NCBI GenBank assembly: GCA_000442125.1 | Contig: KE546967.1 | Coordinates: 806,001 to 870,000 of the forward strand | Length of the DNA stretch: 64,000 nt | Direction: 5' to 3' | DNA from: Opeltia flavorubescens | Taxonomy: Eukaryota > Ascomycota > Lecanoromycetes > Teloschistales > Teloschistaceae | Program-made: the position numbers and the translations under genes | The notes under the pieces: generated by a model | Told to the model about the DNA's origin: nothing | What the model saw: the letters and a program-made list of their open reading frames with translations, nothing else | Databases searched by the model: none | Part shown: one piece after another, positions 23,713 through 35,982 of the stretch | Layout: each line of letters starts with the position of its first letter | How positions within the stretch are numbered: position 1 is the stretch's first letter

Positions 23713-25080
23713 TCAGCCTCTTAAATCCCCCAACTCCTTCACCCACGCTGTAGGTACTATGTCAGTTCCCTCCCAATCACTCTCACTCTTGGTCACTCCA
23801 CTCAAAACACACAACGTCCCTCCCAAGCCGCCCTCAATCCCAAATTTGATATCAGTATCTAGCCGATCCCCCACCATGCAAGCCTTGCTCCTATCAAATC
23901 GGAATTTCCCTTCAATAGCATCCATCATCGCCTGGCTCGGTTTCCCCAAACTAGTCACCTTCTCTCCGCCTCCTCCCATCATCGCAATCAGCGGCGCCGA
24001 TATCGATCCCGCTCCAGGGAACAGGGATCCCGCGGATGGGAGGGTAGGATCCGCATTTGTGATTAGAAAGACAGCGCCGCGTTTGAGGTAAGCAAGCGCG
24101 TAGGAGAGTTTGAGGTAATTGATATTGTGGTCGAGGCCGACGAGGACGACGCCGACGGCAGGGTCAAGAGTCGAGCCGGAAGCGATGTTGGTGTAGTCTT
24201 GCGGGGTGATGGGCCGGTTGTAGAAGGGGTCTGTACCGCCGATGTGGGGGACGGATTCGGAGTCGAGTTCGGTTTCGACGCCGGATTCGCCTATCACGAA
24301 GACGGTTCGATGAGATGGGGGAAGGGCGAGGATGCGCGAGATGTAGACGGAGGCGCTGTAGGCGGAACCGAAGATTTCGTCCTGGAGGTTGGTAAGTTGA
24401 ATTATTAGGTTGTAGGGGTAGAAGTTACAGGAGGAGATGGACTAGGAGTTGGATGAGGGTGATAGGTTCGGTTTCGAGGATGATTATGAGAGTCTACTTA
24501 CAACAGACGCAGGGATACCCATTGACTCGAGCTTCTTTTTATAGTCGGCTCGAGATTTCGTACTGTTATTGGTGACGAATACCGTTTGCTTGCCTAAATT
24601 CAGCATCAAAGATAGGATCTTTGGAACAAGGTAAGAGAGATTTCCAAGCCATAGGAAATACCTTTACTTCGCAGCATCTCCAATGTTTCTACCGTCCCTT
24701 CGAAAAGTTGGTCTCCGGACCATAACACGCCTGTCCTTCTCGTATCCTCAGCATCAAGAAAACTTCCTCATAGGAAATCATTGTGGCATGTTTCCGCCAT
24801 CTTTGCTTTTACGGGCAAGTGAAAAATTGGGTGCATGGCACATACCATCACAATCAAAGAGGAAGACCTTATTAAAAATGGGTCAGTCTTGCATGTAGAC
24901 ATCACACGGTTGTTTTGAGGTAGATGTTCTACAACGAAGACGAAACTCGTATAACACTGCTACGTTCTTAAATTGTTGCAAGGCTGGTCGTAAATAAAAG
25001 TAGGTACTTACATCAAAGCGATCGATGAATTCGTGGATTCCGGGCTTATCACCAACAAGGCATTTCGATTTTGCAGCCAT
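23713..25080 (-). CDS. PHO13: 4-nitrophenylphosphatase / phosphoglycolate phosphatase (Pho13 type, HAD)
   Basis: Cytosolic HAD-family phosphatase of the Pho13/PGP group, which removes toxic side products of glycolysis such as 2-phosphoglycolate. Five exons. The first (from the ATG at 25080) encodes [20 protein letters not shown]. The second rebuilds the catalytic DxD motif [11 protein letters not shown], split by an intron after DG. The third and fourth give [27 protein letters not shown] (HAD motif II Thr/Ser region, two segments). The last exon carries the cap domain, the [17 protein letters not shown] segment and motif [18 protein letters not shown] near the end. About 310 residues, the normal size. 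Divergent or neighbouring genes show no functional link. Confidence 0.9.
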
Positions 25081-25621
25081 TTCCGAGCCGGAACGTATAG
25101 GATGCTTAGGCTGATCTACGCCTGTTTTTAATGATATACGGGAACGAGAAAAGAGACGGTGCTGTTCATCATTTTATAAACAACGTAAGGCTCGTTTGTC
25201 ACGTCAGCTTACTGCTCCGAAAGGATATCCTACATCAAACAGTGCCTAATCTAGTGGCATTATATCAAACAATAATGATGACAAGATTTTCCTACGTATG
25301 TTGTTTTAACGGTCGATGAAAGCATTCCACTCCATCGACTACTCTATGTCATTCATTTAACAGCAAATCTCCTGGAGTTTAAGGCTTTTTGGAAAAGCCA
25401 GGTTGATGGCTACCACTTGCTTGAACACGCAAAGATCCGCCTCAGATGCATCATGATGAAAATCAGAAGAGAAAGAGAACCATCCCAGTATCGCTCCAGG
25501 CAGCCAAAGAGCAACACATCAAAGAAGCTCCCAATGCGCCAGCCAATGCGGCTATTTCTTTTTTCCGGCCAACGCCGACGCTCATAAGGTGCATCCGATT
25601 GCTACGCGTCTCTTCAAAATC
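25081..25621. other. Intergenic between Pho13-type gene and Cdh1
   Basis: About 540 bp upstream of the phosphatase start and downstream of the Cdh1 stop. I see no gene or RNA here. Confidence 0.4.
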
Positions 25622-27473
25622 CTATCGAATCATACTCGATAGCTCCATCCTCGATCCTAAACCTTCACCTCCAATACCATCTCTTTGGCGCTTATTGAAG
25701 CATTTCCAGAAGCGCAACGTCTCATCCCCTGCTCCAGTGACTACAGTCTGTCCATCCGGACTCATTGCCAGATAGAGAACTCGGTATGTGTGCCCGGTTA
25801 AGCTTGCAACCTGTGTCATACTAGGGTATTTCCATACCACGATCTGGTTCTGGCTGAAACCGTGGGTACTAACCAGCTCGTTCGAATTCTTTGACCATGC
25901 CAGATTACACACTTGCGATCCTGTATCAATCTCCGAGGTACAGCTTCCGGTCTGCGTATTCCAAAACTTGATGCGACGATCAGCAGTGCCGCCTCCCGAT
26001 GCAAGGAGATGGTGTTGGTGCGGCGACCAGGCGATGGCCTTGACAGCAGCGGTGTGGTCGCTGAACTTATACAAAGGAGTACCGTTCAGCTTGTCCCATA
26101 CCATCAACTTATTGTCGTTTCCTCCGGAAGCCAGTTGGCCATCTTCACCGTTCCAGCGAAGACCGCACACTTCTTGTTTGTGTCCTGAGAGCTTTCGAAG
26201 CCACTGCTCCGGTTGTCGAACATCACGGTGGAAGATGAGTCGATCACGGGATCCAGAGCTAAGGATATGGTCGTTCCATGCAAGAGCGCCCACACGCGCT
26301 GAATGCCCAGTCATTGTCCGCAGCCGGCGGCAGCGCTCCGCATCCCAGATTTGAACCAGGCCTTTATTGGTTCCTATTGATATATGCGACCCTCGCTGAA
26401 TCCACGAAACCGAGGTAACAATATCATCTTGGAGATCGCAAAGCTTCGTCACCCGTCCTGTAGCCGAATTCCACATGAAAACGCATGATCCTAGTCCAAC
26501 TCCTAGTATGTTGCTGCTTCCCCAGTCTACCAGATTCAAGTAGAAATCGTCGGCCAAATCGGGTGCATCAAGAACCTTGAAGGGTACTTTACTGACAGCG
26601 CGAGGCGCTTTTTTGGGGCTGAGAAGAAGCCGCTGACTGTCGTAATTGATTGGCGAAACGCTGTAAAGATCGGAATGTGGGTTCATGTTCGGGCCATGCC
26701 GGCTTTGTGGGGTTCTGGAGGGCGTCAGATGTGCAGAACCGTTCCGATGGTGTTGAGGTGACATGTAGGTAAAAATATTCTTGTGAGGAGTTGATGGAGT
26801 CAGGCTTGCTGGGGCTAACACAGATGATGGGATGCCATTGGGAGGAGTCCTTTGCCTCGATGGATCGTTGATTGTCGTTGAATGCGAAGACGACGGGAAT
26901 GCAGGGTCGGGCGACAAAGTAGGCGGAGTTGGCTGTGGAACAGTACTATTGAATATCTCGGATTGCAATAGGTTTGAGAACGTTCGGTTAGCCTCCTCAT
27001 CTAAATGGAAATTAATGACTGGTCATCCACAGAACATTGAGAGGTGAAACCATACTTCTCTGGAAATGCAGCTCTCCGTGAGGAGTGCGCTTCTTTGTCC
27101 TAGGCGTTGCAGGCGAGATATTGTCAGGTATGAGACTAAAGGAGGCTTGGAGATCTCGTCCATCCCTGTTGGGTATGAATCTATCCCCATAGATTCTCTG
27201 CCGCTTTCGGCTTGGACTTCCGGCCGGAGTGCGTTCTCTGCTTTGCGTTTCCCTCTCCACACCCTGAAGAGCTCGACTCAGGGCTCCCGCATCAACCGGT
27301 TCTGATCCTTCTCTGCTACGACCATTTGCGCCGACAAGGTGGGAGCGCTTCCTGGTTGCATTTGGGGCTGTATCATCTTGCTGATGTGTAAGTGAATTAA
27401 CGGTCGTTGAATTTTCCACAGACGGGGTGGCTAAAGATGAGGATGGTTGCAATTCAGGCAGATTTTCTCCCAT
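25622..27473 (-). CDS. CDH1: APC/C activator Cdh1 (Fizzy-related, WD40)
   Basis: Substrate adaptor of the anaphase-promoting complex that recognises D-box and KEN-box proteins in late mitosis and G1. Two exons from the ATG at 27473, joined by an intron at about 27053-27001 that rebuilds HFQRNEEANRTFSNLLQSEI. The N-terminal exon is disordered and contains the C-box YGDRFIPNRDGRDL, the diagnostic APC/C-binding motif. Seven WD40 repeats follow (for example VGLGSCVFMWNSATGRVTKL, RRLRTMTGHSARVGALAWN, GNDNKLMVWDKLNG, AGDETLRFWKCF). The protein ends in Ile-Arg, the IR tail that docks on Cdc27. Features favour Cdh1 over Cdc20: the C-box followed by a long basic Ser/Pro region and the LASGGNDN repeat. 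About 585 residues. Several SP/TP sites in the N-terminus are candidate CDK sites. Confidence 0.94.
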
Positions 27474-28193
27474 AGCGAACGTTGAAGGAGGAACAAGAAG
27501 GTTGCCGGATAAGGGTGATTTGACCGAAAATGGGATCGGGATAGTGTCGAAATGTGATCGTTGCTGTTATGACGGGTTGATATGAGGTTGCCCGTCGTAG
27601 AACGTTGACCAGGGAAGCAGCTCTCCAAATTGTCACAGTAACCAGACTTCTGCCTGAGCTATATGACCTTGTTCATCTCGAAATAAATGGTTGTAGGAAG
27701 GGTGAAACATCAGGCATCCATTTCTTGTTGTTCGAGTCAATGGCAATTGGCGATGGATGGCGGTGAAATGAAATTATCGAATTGGTATGATGAAGGTGAA
27801 GTGAGGATTGAGTTGAACGTTAGGGGGGCTTGCACTAGGGCGGCGATCAAAAATGATGAGGCTGGACCTCGTTCACAGCAACGTCAACAACACATCCAAT
27901 TTCTGATGAATGACAACGTCAAAGAATTGTCAAGCTTGAAAAGATGAAGGTCAGGACATTAGAAAATAAACAGGTACCTCGACTCATGCGGCTCCTAAGT
28001 AGTACGCGAAGGCCTGTCTGCCCGACCGCGAAAAGACCATAACAGCCCAAAGAGGAATAACGCGGCTGATTAGGTAAGCTCAAAAAGGCTGTTTCAGAAA
28101 AGCTGGAGAAGGGAAAATGACTGGTTGGAAATACACCGACGCCTTTCAAACGCCCGACATTTGCTTGCCTTCCATTCTTCCTCACGGCAGCCT
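27474..28193. promoter_or_regulatory. Divergent upstream region of Cdh1 and aspartyl aminopeptidase
   Basis: About 700 bp between divergent starts. No further gene or repeat that I can support; the promoter call is by position. Confidence 0.4.
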
Positions 28194-28298
28194 ATGAGGA
28201 TCGAGCTTGTCGTAACACGGTCTTTGTTTAAGTGCAAGCCCCGTTTCGTGAAATTTGTAGGATCTGAATTACGAAGATATAACACTGGAAATCTCACC

Positions 28299-30049
28299 AT
28301 GGATGTTTCTGTTGACCCTGCCCACGACTTTATTTCTTTTGTCAATGCCTCTCCTACACGTATGGATAGTCATCATGTGTGTTTGATGCCTCCATCGGCT
28401 GACTTTCATAAGCTTTCCATGCCGTAGCGTCAGCCAAGAACCGACTTGTTCAAGCCGGATTCCATGAAATCAAAGTATGATTCTCAAATGAATATTGGGT
28501 GATCGAGCCTTTTTTCGCATATGTGATTGAATTTTTCCGTAGGAACGCGACTCCTGGAGCTCGATATGCAAGCCAGGAGGAAAATATGTCTTAACGCGAA
28601 ATGCATCAACTATCTTAGCATTTGCAGTTGGCAAAAAATGGCAGGTGGGTCGATCTTTGATGCTACACGTGAAAGTGCATGATGACGAAGTTTTTATCGA
28701 GACGCGTAGTCTGGCAATCCAATGGCCATGATCGGTGCACACACCGATTCGCCTACTCTACGCGTGAAGCCTGTGAGTAAGAAACAAGGGGAGGGATTTA
28801 TTCAGGTCGGCGTCGAGACTTATGGAGGCGGGTTATGGCACACATGTACGGTTTTCAATGGAAGACTGATACAATGGGTCACTGAGCATCCATCCAGGGT
28901 TCGATAGAGATCTCAGCCTAGCCGGGAGAGTAATGGTCAAGGATGAATCAGGAGACTTCACCCAGAAATTGGTCAGGATTGACAGGCCAAGTAGGGGCAA
29001 TATCTTCCGACCATCTCTGCTGATGTACAAGCTAAAGGCTTTCAGTCCTTCGGATACCAACCTTGGCTATTCACCTTGACCGCCAGGAGAATTTCACCTT
29101 CAACAAAGAAACCCAACTCTTCCCCATCGCGGGTCTTGTTGCCGCCGAACTCAATCGCACAACCAATGCCGACAAGCCTGGAACCCCAGAGAGCTCCAAC
29201 AATTCACACGATGCCCTGAGTGAGCAATTCGCTCCGCTCAAACTTGCTTCTGAGCGCCACCATCCCTATATCGTTGAGCTCATCGCCAAAGAAGCCGGCG
29301 TGCCCTCTTCTTCCATCGTAGATTTCGAGCTCGTCCTTTATGATACTCAAAAGGCGTGCATAGGTGGCCTCAATCAAGAGTTCATCTTCTCTGCTCGGCT
29401 TGATAACCTAGGCATGTCCTATTGCAGTGTGACGGCCCTCATTAATTCTCTTACCTCCCCTACCGCTCTCGATAACGAGCGCTGCATCCGCCTAGTTTCC
29501 CTTTTTGACCACGAAGAAATTGGCTCTCAAACCGCGCAAGGTGCGGACAGTAATCTCCTACCTGCCGTCATCCGGCGCCTTTCCGTCGTAGGCGCTGGCA
29601 CCGACAAGGAGACTGCATACGAACAAACCTTGGCGACCTCCTTCCTCGTCTCAGCAGACATGGCCCACTCAGTCAATCCAAATTACGCGTCCAAATATGA
29701 AAGCGACCACAAGCCTGAGATGAATAAGGGGACCGTTATCAAGATCAACGCCAACGCGCGATACGCGACGAACGCACCGGGGATAACACTAATCCAGGAG
29801 GTTGCGAGGAGGCAAAACGTGCCGCTGCAATTGTTCGTCGTAAAAAACGACTCCAGCTGTGGGAGCACAATCGGCCCAATGCTAGCTGCGAGCCTAGGCG
29901 CGAGGACGCTGGATTTGGGCAATCCGCAGCTGAGTATGCATAGTATCCGGGAGACGGGAGGAGTGTATGATGTGGACTACGGCGTTAGATTGTTCGAGGG
30001 TTTCTTTGAGCATTTCGGAGAACTGGAAGAAAAGATTATAGTAGATTAG
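28299..30049 (+). CDS. Aspartyl aminopeptidase (M18 family, DNPEP/Ape4-like)
   Basis: Zinc metallopeptidase removing N-terminal Asp/Glu. Six exons. ATG 28299 opens [20 protein letters not shown]; the next exons give [14 protein letters not shown]-like sequence (here [19 protein letters not shown]), [18 protein letters not shown] and, after the intron ending about 28710, [19 protein letters not shown] with the first metal-binding His. Later introns rebuild [19 protein letters not shown] and [18 protein letters not shown]. The remaining ligands are in [13 protein letters not shown] (catalytic and metal Glu), [12 protein letters not shown] and [13 protein letters not shown]. About 500 residues. 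The frame stays open 5' of this ATG and contains an upstream in-frame ATG at 28194, which would add a 35-residue basic leader; see the findings. Confidence 0.93.
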
Positions 30050-30444
30050 GATCCTTTGTTTCTGTAGTCGGAACGACGTGCTACTTTTACCAAGAAAGAA
30101 AATATGGGAGAGGGTCTGGAGGACGACATTACTATGAAATTATGTATCAAACCCTGTATTGTTCATCGCTTTCACAGAGTTTGATTACATCCCTACCGCT
30201 TTAAGTCTATGCCACTATCTTCTTATCCACCTATCCAACCACTTCCTGAACGGTGGATATCTCCTCGTGCCACGACTTCTCCAACTCCATGCTCGTGTGC
30301 TGCTTGTTGCCTTCCAATTCCAGTCTTTCGACAATACTAGCAAGTACATATAGAGAATCAATATACAAATGACAGCCTCAGTCAGCTCTGCAAACGGATA
30401 TCGCTGTCCATTACTCATCAACATTCTGGGAACCACCTTCTTCC
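30050..30444. other. Convergent 3' region
   Basis: About 395 bp between the stops of the aminopeptidase and of Yta7. It should hold both 3' UTRs and terminators. I see no gene. Confidence 0.4.
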
Positions 30445-33400
30445 TCAATATGAGTAATTATCCTCCTGGCTCCTCTGCTGAAATTGCTGACATTCCTCCA
30501 TGTCGGCGATGCTATCTGTAAATACTTGATGGACATCCTGCGTCACCTGTATCCGATCCCATTCCCCTCTCGTTCTCCAAATCTTGTCCATCACGACGCT
30601 ATACACCTGTTCCAGCTGTTCGACGCTAAGTCCACTAGTTTCCTGGACAGCATGGTTCATGAAGTTGTCGATCTGGTCATGATCAATCCTCAACCTAGAA
30701 AGTTGGCGTGACGGTGTGCGTGGTGGAATGGAATTATCGGCATTAAGGAGGGCAGATATGCTGGTTTGTTGACGGGTAATGAATGGGGGAACCGGAGGTT
30801 GGGATTGAGAGTGAGATTGCGATTGAGATTGGGATAGAGATTGGGATAGAGATTGGGAATGAGATTGAGATTGAGACTGCGATTGGGACTGCGATTGGGA
30901 CTGCGATTGGGACTGCGATTGGGACTGCGATTGGGACTGCGATTGGGATTGTGATTGGGATTGCGGTTGCGACTGGAATTGCGAGAAAGATTGGGATAGA
31001 GACAAAGATTGCGATTGCGATAGGGACTGTGATTGTGACAGGACTTGAGTGGAAGGGATGCTACTGCGATTTGATAGTTGTGATGCCGCTGGCGCTGCTT
31101 CGTATTAGGACGGACCAGACATTGGATGTTAGAAGGGCTATAGACACATACCTTTCAACTCCTGGGTGTCCGGGAACTGACTACTGGATACCGAAGGCTC
31201 AATCAACTTGGACAAGTCCGGACCAGCGTCGGCTACCTTGATGGACTCTTGGGTACTTTGCGGAATGTACTTGTCACTCTGGGTATTGAATCCGTCGCTC
31301 TGGGTGTTCATCTTATCACCCGACGATCCTGTGTTTCTCTTGTCGGATGAAGTGGTCGATGCGTAATTGGTGTAGTCCTGCGGATTTGAACCTTCGGCCA
31401 TGGGTGTGAGTGCGCTCGTTTGCGACAAGTGTCCTGGAATCGATCTTCGCTGTGCAAGCGCATTTGCAGGATCGGTTCCATATGGACGGGTCTGCGCCGA
31501 CTGACCAAAGGAGCTCTCCTGTGTCGACTTATTATCGGAGGAAGTGGAAGGCCCATCCAGGCTGTTTGACATCTGCAAGTCCTCCTGCGATGGCACTGAG
31601 GTTCCGTTGCTCTCATTGAACCGAGGTCCTAGGTCACTGAGATCGGAGAGTGGTATGGTTGAGTGATGCGATGACGAGCCTGACAGTGACAGATGCGAAG
31701 GATTCGAGGGTGTCACCGGATGATGATGCGAGAACCCATTTGTCATAGGCTCTCCAAGCACCACAGGGCCAGTGGATTGTTCGGTGAAGGCACCTTGATG
31801 AGGATCAGGAGGCATGATCTGGAGTCTTCGTTCTTCCTCATCGCCTGTCAACTGCTGTTGTTTTTCTACCAACTCTCTTTCTCTTCTCATCTCTCGCACG
31901 TACACTTGCTCCAGTTCAGCTACCAGAGCCGGCTCTGCAGCTTCGATGAAGCCCATGTCTACTTCAACGTTCGCTTGTAACTCGTTAGCTTTTAGCAGAC
32001 GGTCTTGGTCACCGATCGCTTTGGCGTCTTTCGTAAGCTTTTTGATATCTGATAAATAATCCTTAGGACGTTTGTAATAGCCGTTAGATAGGCGCTTCTC
32101 GATGGTCACAATCTCCATGTTGTAGAAGAATTTGCCTGTCGAAACCTCGACAAGGCCCGGCTCACCATGATCGTCTTTGCCTTTCTCATAAGGCCGGAAG
32201 TGATCCCTATCGCGCTGACCGGGAGGCAAATCAGAGCTGACCATAAAAGGGTCTTCTTCGTCATACAGGTATCGAATCTGGCTTTCGTCGATGACACCGG
32301 TCCTGAACTTCTTGGACTTCATCCTTATCTGGTCCATGATCGGCTGAATACGAAGCTTCAGCAAATTCAACAAATGCCTGTCGCGCTTCTTCTGCGCCTT
32401 GAGCTCTTGCTTCGATAGTACGACCAGAGGCTTCGCAGCTTCGGGCGGTACAGGTGGCAGCAATTCCAGCCGCCTCTTTTTCCGGTTCATTGGTTCAGGG
32501 AAGTCGGTTGGAGAGATGACCAGGTAGTCTGCAATGCCTTGAAAATACTCAAGTCGTGCAGATTTCGGCGGCCGTTGGATCTCGAACTGGTTACGCCTCG
32601 AAAAACCGAATAAGGTACTTACCATGCGCCCATCCACATGATCGAGGTCGCACTCGAGGATTCCGAGCAGCATTATTGGGTCAGTTGGAGGCAAGGACCG
32701 TAAAAGCCCGGTGAACGTCGAGACTGCAGCATCGCCAACGGTCTTGTACCAAATGTCGACGTTGGGGATGTAGATGACGCTTGGCTTATGTCGCCGTACT
32801 TCAGCGAAAAGTTGAACTATGGTAGACTCCGGAGACTACCCGGAGAGTCAGCAAAGCTCACATACCCAAGACATGATCCGTACTCTCGTAGAATCACCCA
32901 GCAGCGTAGGTAAATCAAATGCCTGAACGTGCAGCCCTTCGAAATGATGAAGCAATGCCGCCGCCAGATATTGCTGGCCATTGCCCGGAAGACCTTTTAA
33001 CAGCAGGCGAGGCCGAAAAACGCGCGACCGTTCGAACTCTTGTCAAAATTAGCAGGCCCAAAGACGATCAGTTTAAAGATGAGCGATGATTCACCTTGTT
33101 GCATGCGCTCTGTTCTCATCCCTCTATCATCCTCGGCATCTTCGAATTCCGCCTCCTCGAGCGCGGTCAATGCTTTCTTTTGTGGCAGTATCTCACTTAC
33201 AACGTTCTTGATCTCTGATAGCGGTTGTCGTAGTAAACACTCAATGTGTGATGGCAGAGGTGCAGCCCCGGAGGAAGCGGATCGCTCAGAAGAGGGGACT
33301 ACCTTTTTAACTGAGATCATGAAGTCTTTGGCTACGACATTGATCGACGAAGGATCAATCTGGAGCTTCTCATTCGACCTGTAGATCTGGGGGTACCTTC

Positions 33401-35982
33401 TCTGCACAGCGTTCAGGGCAGCTTCGGTGCACAGCGCACGTAGGTCGGCACCGCCGTACCCCTTGGTAAGTGTTGCAAGCTCGTCCATGAAGTCTGGTGC
33501 CAATGGCGGGTCCCAGTCCTTGGTATGAATCTCTAAAATAGCCCGACGGGCTACTACATTCGGCAATGGGAAGTAGAACTCTCGGTCAAAGCGTCCAGGT
33601 CGGCGAAGCGCTGGGTCAACCGAGTCTGGCCGATTCGTTGCCCCAATGATGATGACCTGACCGCGACCATCCATGCCGTCCATCAGAGCCAACAGAGTAG
33701 AGACGATCGAGGAGTGAATTTGGTCCTGTTTACTCGATCTAACAGGTGCGAGACCTACACAAATCATCAGCGACGGGCCATTAAAGCTTGATTGGGAGCC
33801 GCATACCGTCTATCTCATCGAAGAAGATGATGCTCGGTTGCGTCTTCCTGGCTTCCTCGAATAGAAGCCTAAGTTGACGCTCCGCTTCGCCTACCCATTT
33901 ACTGAGGGCATCGGCACCTTTACGCATATAGAATGTAACCTTACGACCTTGAGAGCTTACACTTGAAGCTAGAGCTCGGGCGAGCAAGGTTTTCCCAGTA
34001 CCTGGAGGCCCGTGAAACAGAACACCTCGTGGAGGCGTGACGTGGAATCGCTGAAAGACCTCGGGGTACAGCAGCGGAAGAGAGACCATTTCTTTGAGTT
34101 GATCGATATGGCCTTGCAAGCCCCCAACACTATCGAAGTTTACGTTCTGATCCACACCCAAGGGGTCTGCATCTACCAACGCCTGTTTATCCTTCACCTT
34201 TCCAAGGTTGGCTGGAGTCCCTGCCGGAGCTTGAATCGGATCGGCACCGTGAGCTTGTGCTGGCTGAAAGAGACCAAAGCCCTGAGGTCCGGTAGTAGGC
34301 GTCATACCAACAGTGCCCCCTATTCCCGACGCCCGCGGTCGCTGCTGGATTTCATCATCGCTACTATCCGAGTCGACACCACCAGCAGCGGCTATGCCTC
34401 CAGGGCCGCCGAAAACGGGTGGAGGGCCTCCTGCGCCACCAAATGGTCCGTAGGTAGAGTACAAGCTTCGCTGCCAGCCTCCGAGCCCACCACCCCGCGT
34501 ACGCCGCGATGGAGTTGATGTCTCGGCGGGACCCTCATCTTCTATGGGTAAGGCTAAGTCTGGTCTCAAAATTCTGTAATCGACTGGCTTCCTTTTTCTA
34601 GTCTGAGGTTTGTCTTCGTAGATGATCTCAGACCGACGTCCTCGACGAGATCGACTGGGTTGGAGGTCTTCCAGCTCTTCTGCAAGTTCATCAGCATCGC
34701 CGCCCTCCTCTTCGTCTGAAGGTGCATTCCGACGGTTTCTAGATCGTGCTTTCGCAGCACGGGTATTCCGGCGACCGCTACTACTGCTATCGTCCACTTT
34801 TTGAGGTGAACTCCCAGCGGGTTCGGAGTCGGAAACATTTTCCTCCTCTCCTTCGTCAGCTCCAGGCTCAAAATCACTGCTCTCTTCTCTACCTGTCTTT
34901 TGGGAGCTGCGAGTCTTCCGCTTCTCGGCAACAGACCTCAAGGTCCGGCGCAATGTGACTGACTCTCCACTGTCCTCATCTCGTCCTCTTGAGTCGACGG
35001 CAATCTTCTCTGTTCGCCTTGTAGCCCGCCGAGGATAGCTGACTGGACCTTCACTATCATCTTCTTCCTGTCCTTGATTCCCCTCATCTCCAGACTCTGG
35101 GATGACAATACCGTCATCCATGCTGACAAGGCCGCGTTCAGAGTGCGGCGCATTGCGAAAATCCGTACTCGGGAATGGTTGACTCTGAGGGTCCTCTTCT
35201 TCTTCACCCAAGTCTTCACCGCTAGCAGGAACTTCAAGCTGATGGAAACTGTCGTTTTCGAAAGGCTCACTCTTGGTCTGGCCAGAGCTGTTCTCCTCCT
35301 CATACAAAACGCTTGATGCTAATCCTTTCTTAGGGCCTTTGCCACCCACTTTAGACCTCTGCAAGCCGCTACTAGGAGGGCTTCGAGTTCCCGGTCGCAC
35401 AATATTTGCATGGTGACCGGAATCGGTCAGTGCGACGATGGGTTCGGTCTCGTCGTGAGCGATCCTACTACTACGTCGGGTCCGGGAGAGAATACCGGCA
35501 GAGCTTGGTCGAGCACTGATACTGCCACTTCGTGCCCTTGTGCTTCGCCTAGTTGGGTTTGGAGTGGCTCGGGGTGTAATCTTAAGCTTGACGATCTTGG
35601 ACTGGGTTACCTTGCGCTTCTTCGGAGTCACGGCCAGGTTGGAGACCGAGTCTTCGATTTCGTCTTCACTATCCGGCTCCTGGTATGTTTGGTGCTTCTC
35701 TTTGGCCTTGCGCCTGGGTCTCCCAGTCACATCATCCAATTCTGTGACTTCTTCGTCAACCATAGGCTGTTCATGGAAAGAATCCTCGCTAATGTCATCT
35801 TCATCGTCACTTATGTCATCTGAACCATCATAGTCTCGCCGTTGTCTCTTGCGAGAATGCTTGTTCTGTTGACTTCTGGATGGTCTGGACTTCGCGTGCC
35901 TTGAGGCTGAAGCGCCATAGGTTGAGTCAGCTGAATCGGACTTGTTCGGATCGAAGTCATCGATCTTGCGTTTAGCTGGCAT
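30445..35982 (-). CDS. YTA7: Yta7/ATAD2-type AAA ATPase with bromodomain-like region
   Basis: Chromatin-associated AAA+ ATPase (yeast Yta7, human ATAD2) that handles histone H3-H4 and chromatin boundaries. The ATG at 35982 gives MPAKRKIDDFDPNKSD. A long acidic, Ser-rich N-terminus precedes AAA domain 1 with Walker A FHGPPGTGKTLLARALA, Walker B SIIFFDEIDG (split by the intron 33806-33755) and GATNRPDSVDPALRRPGRFD. AAA domain 2 is degenerate, as in the family: GLPGNGQQYLAAAL lacks the Walker A Lys, and its Walker B reads IYIPNVDIW. Further introns lie at about 33092-33040, 32890-32840 and 31148-31090. The bromodomain-like region follows (RHLLNLLKLRIQPIMDQI, FYNMEIVTIEKRLSNGYYKR). The last exon contains a long Ser-Gln tract and the C-terminal helix SVEQLEQVYSVVMDKIWRTR, the family's conserved end. 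About 1,700 residues. Confidence 0.93.
30797..31060. repeat. Ser-Gln dipeptide-encoding minisatellite inside Yta7
   Basis: An imperfect tandem array on the plus strand built from GATTGG/GACTGC-type hexamers, with a central block of near-identical 12-bp units (TTGGGACTGCGA). In the Yta7 frame (minus strand) it encodes about 35 Ser-Gln pairs with occasional Leu, His, Phe or Pro. The array keeps the reading frame and is followed by conserved Yta7 C-terminal sequence. Confidence 0.9.

Noticed and set aside
26335-26365. GATTTGAACC resembling a minus-strand tRNA T-arm
   Set aside because: It lies inside a Cdh1 WD40 repeat and lacks the rest of a tRNA; a similar match near 31380 is inside Yta7.
32587-32622. 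GTAAGT..CAG segment of 36 nt inside Yta7 that looks like an intron
   Set aside because: The encoded residues (STLFGFSRRNQ) match the conserved sequence after the second AAA domain, and 36 nt is too short; treated as coding.
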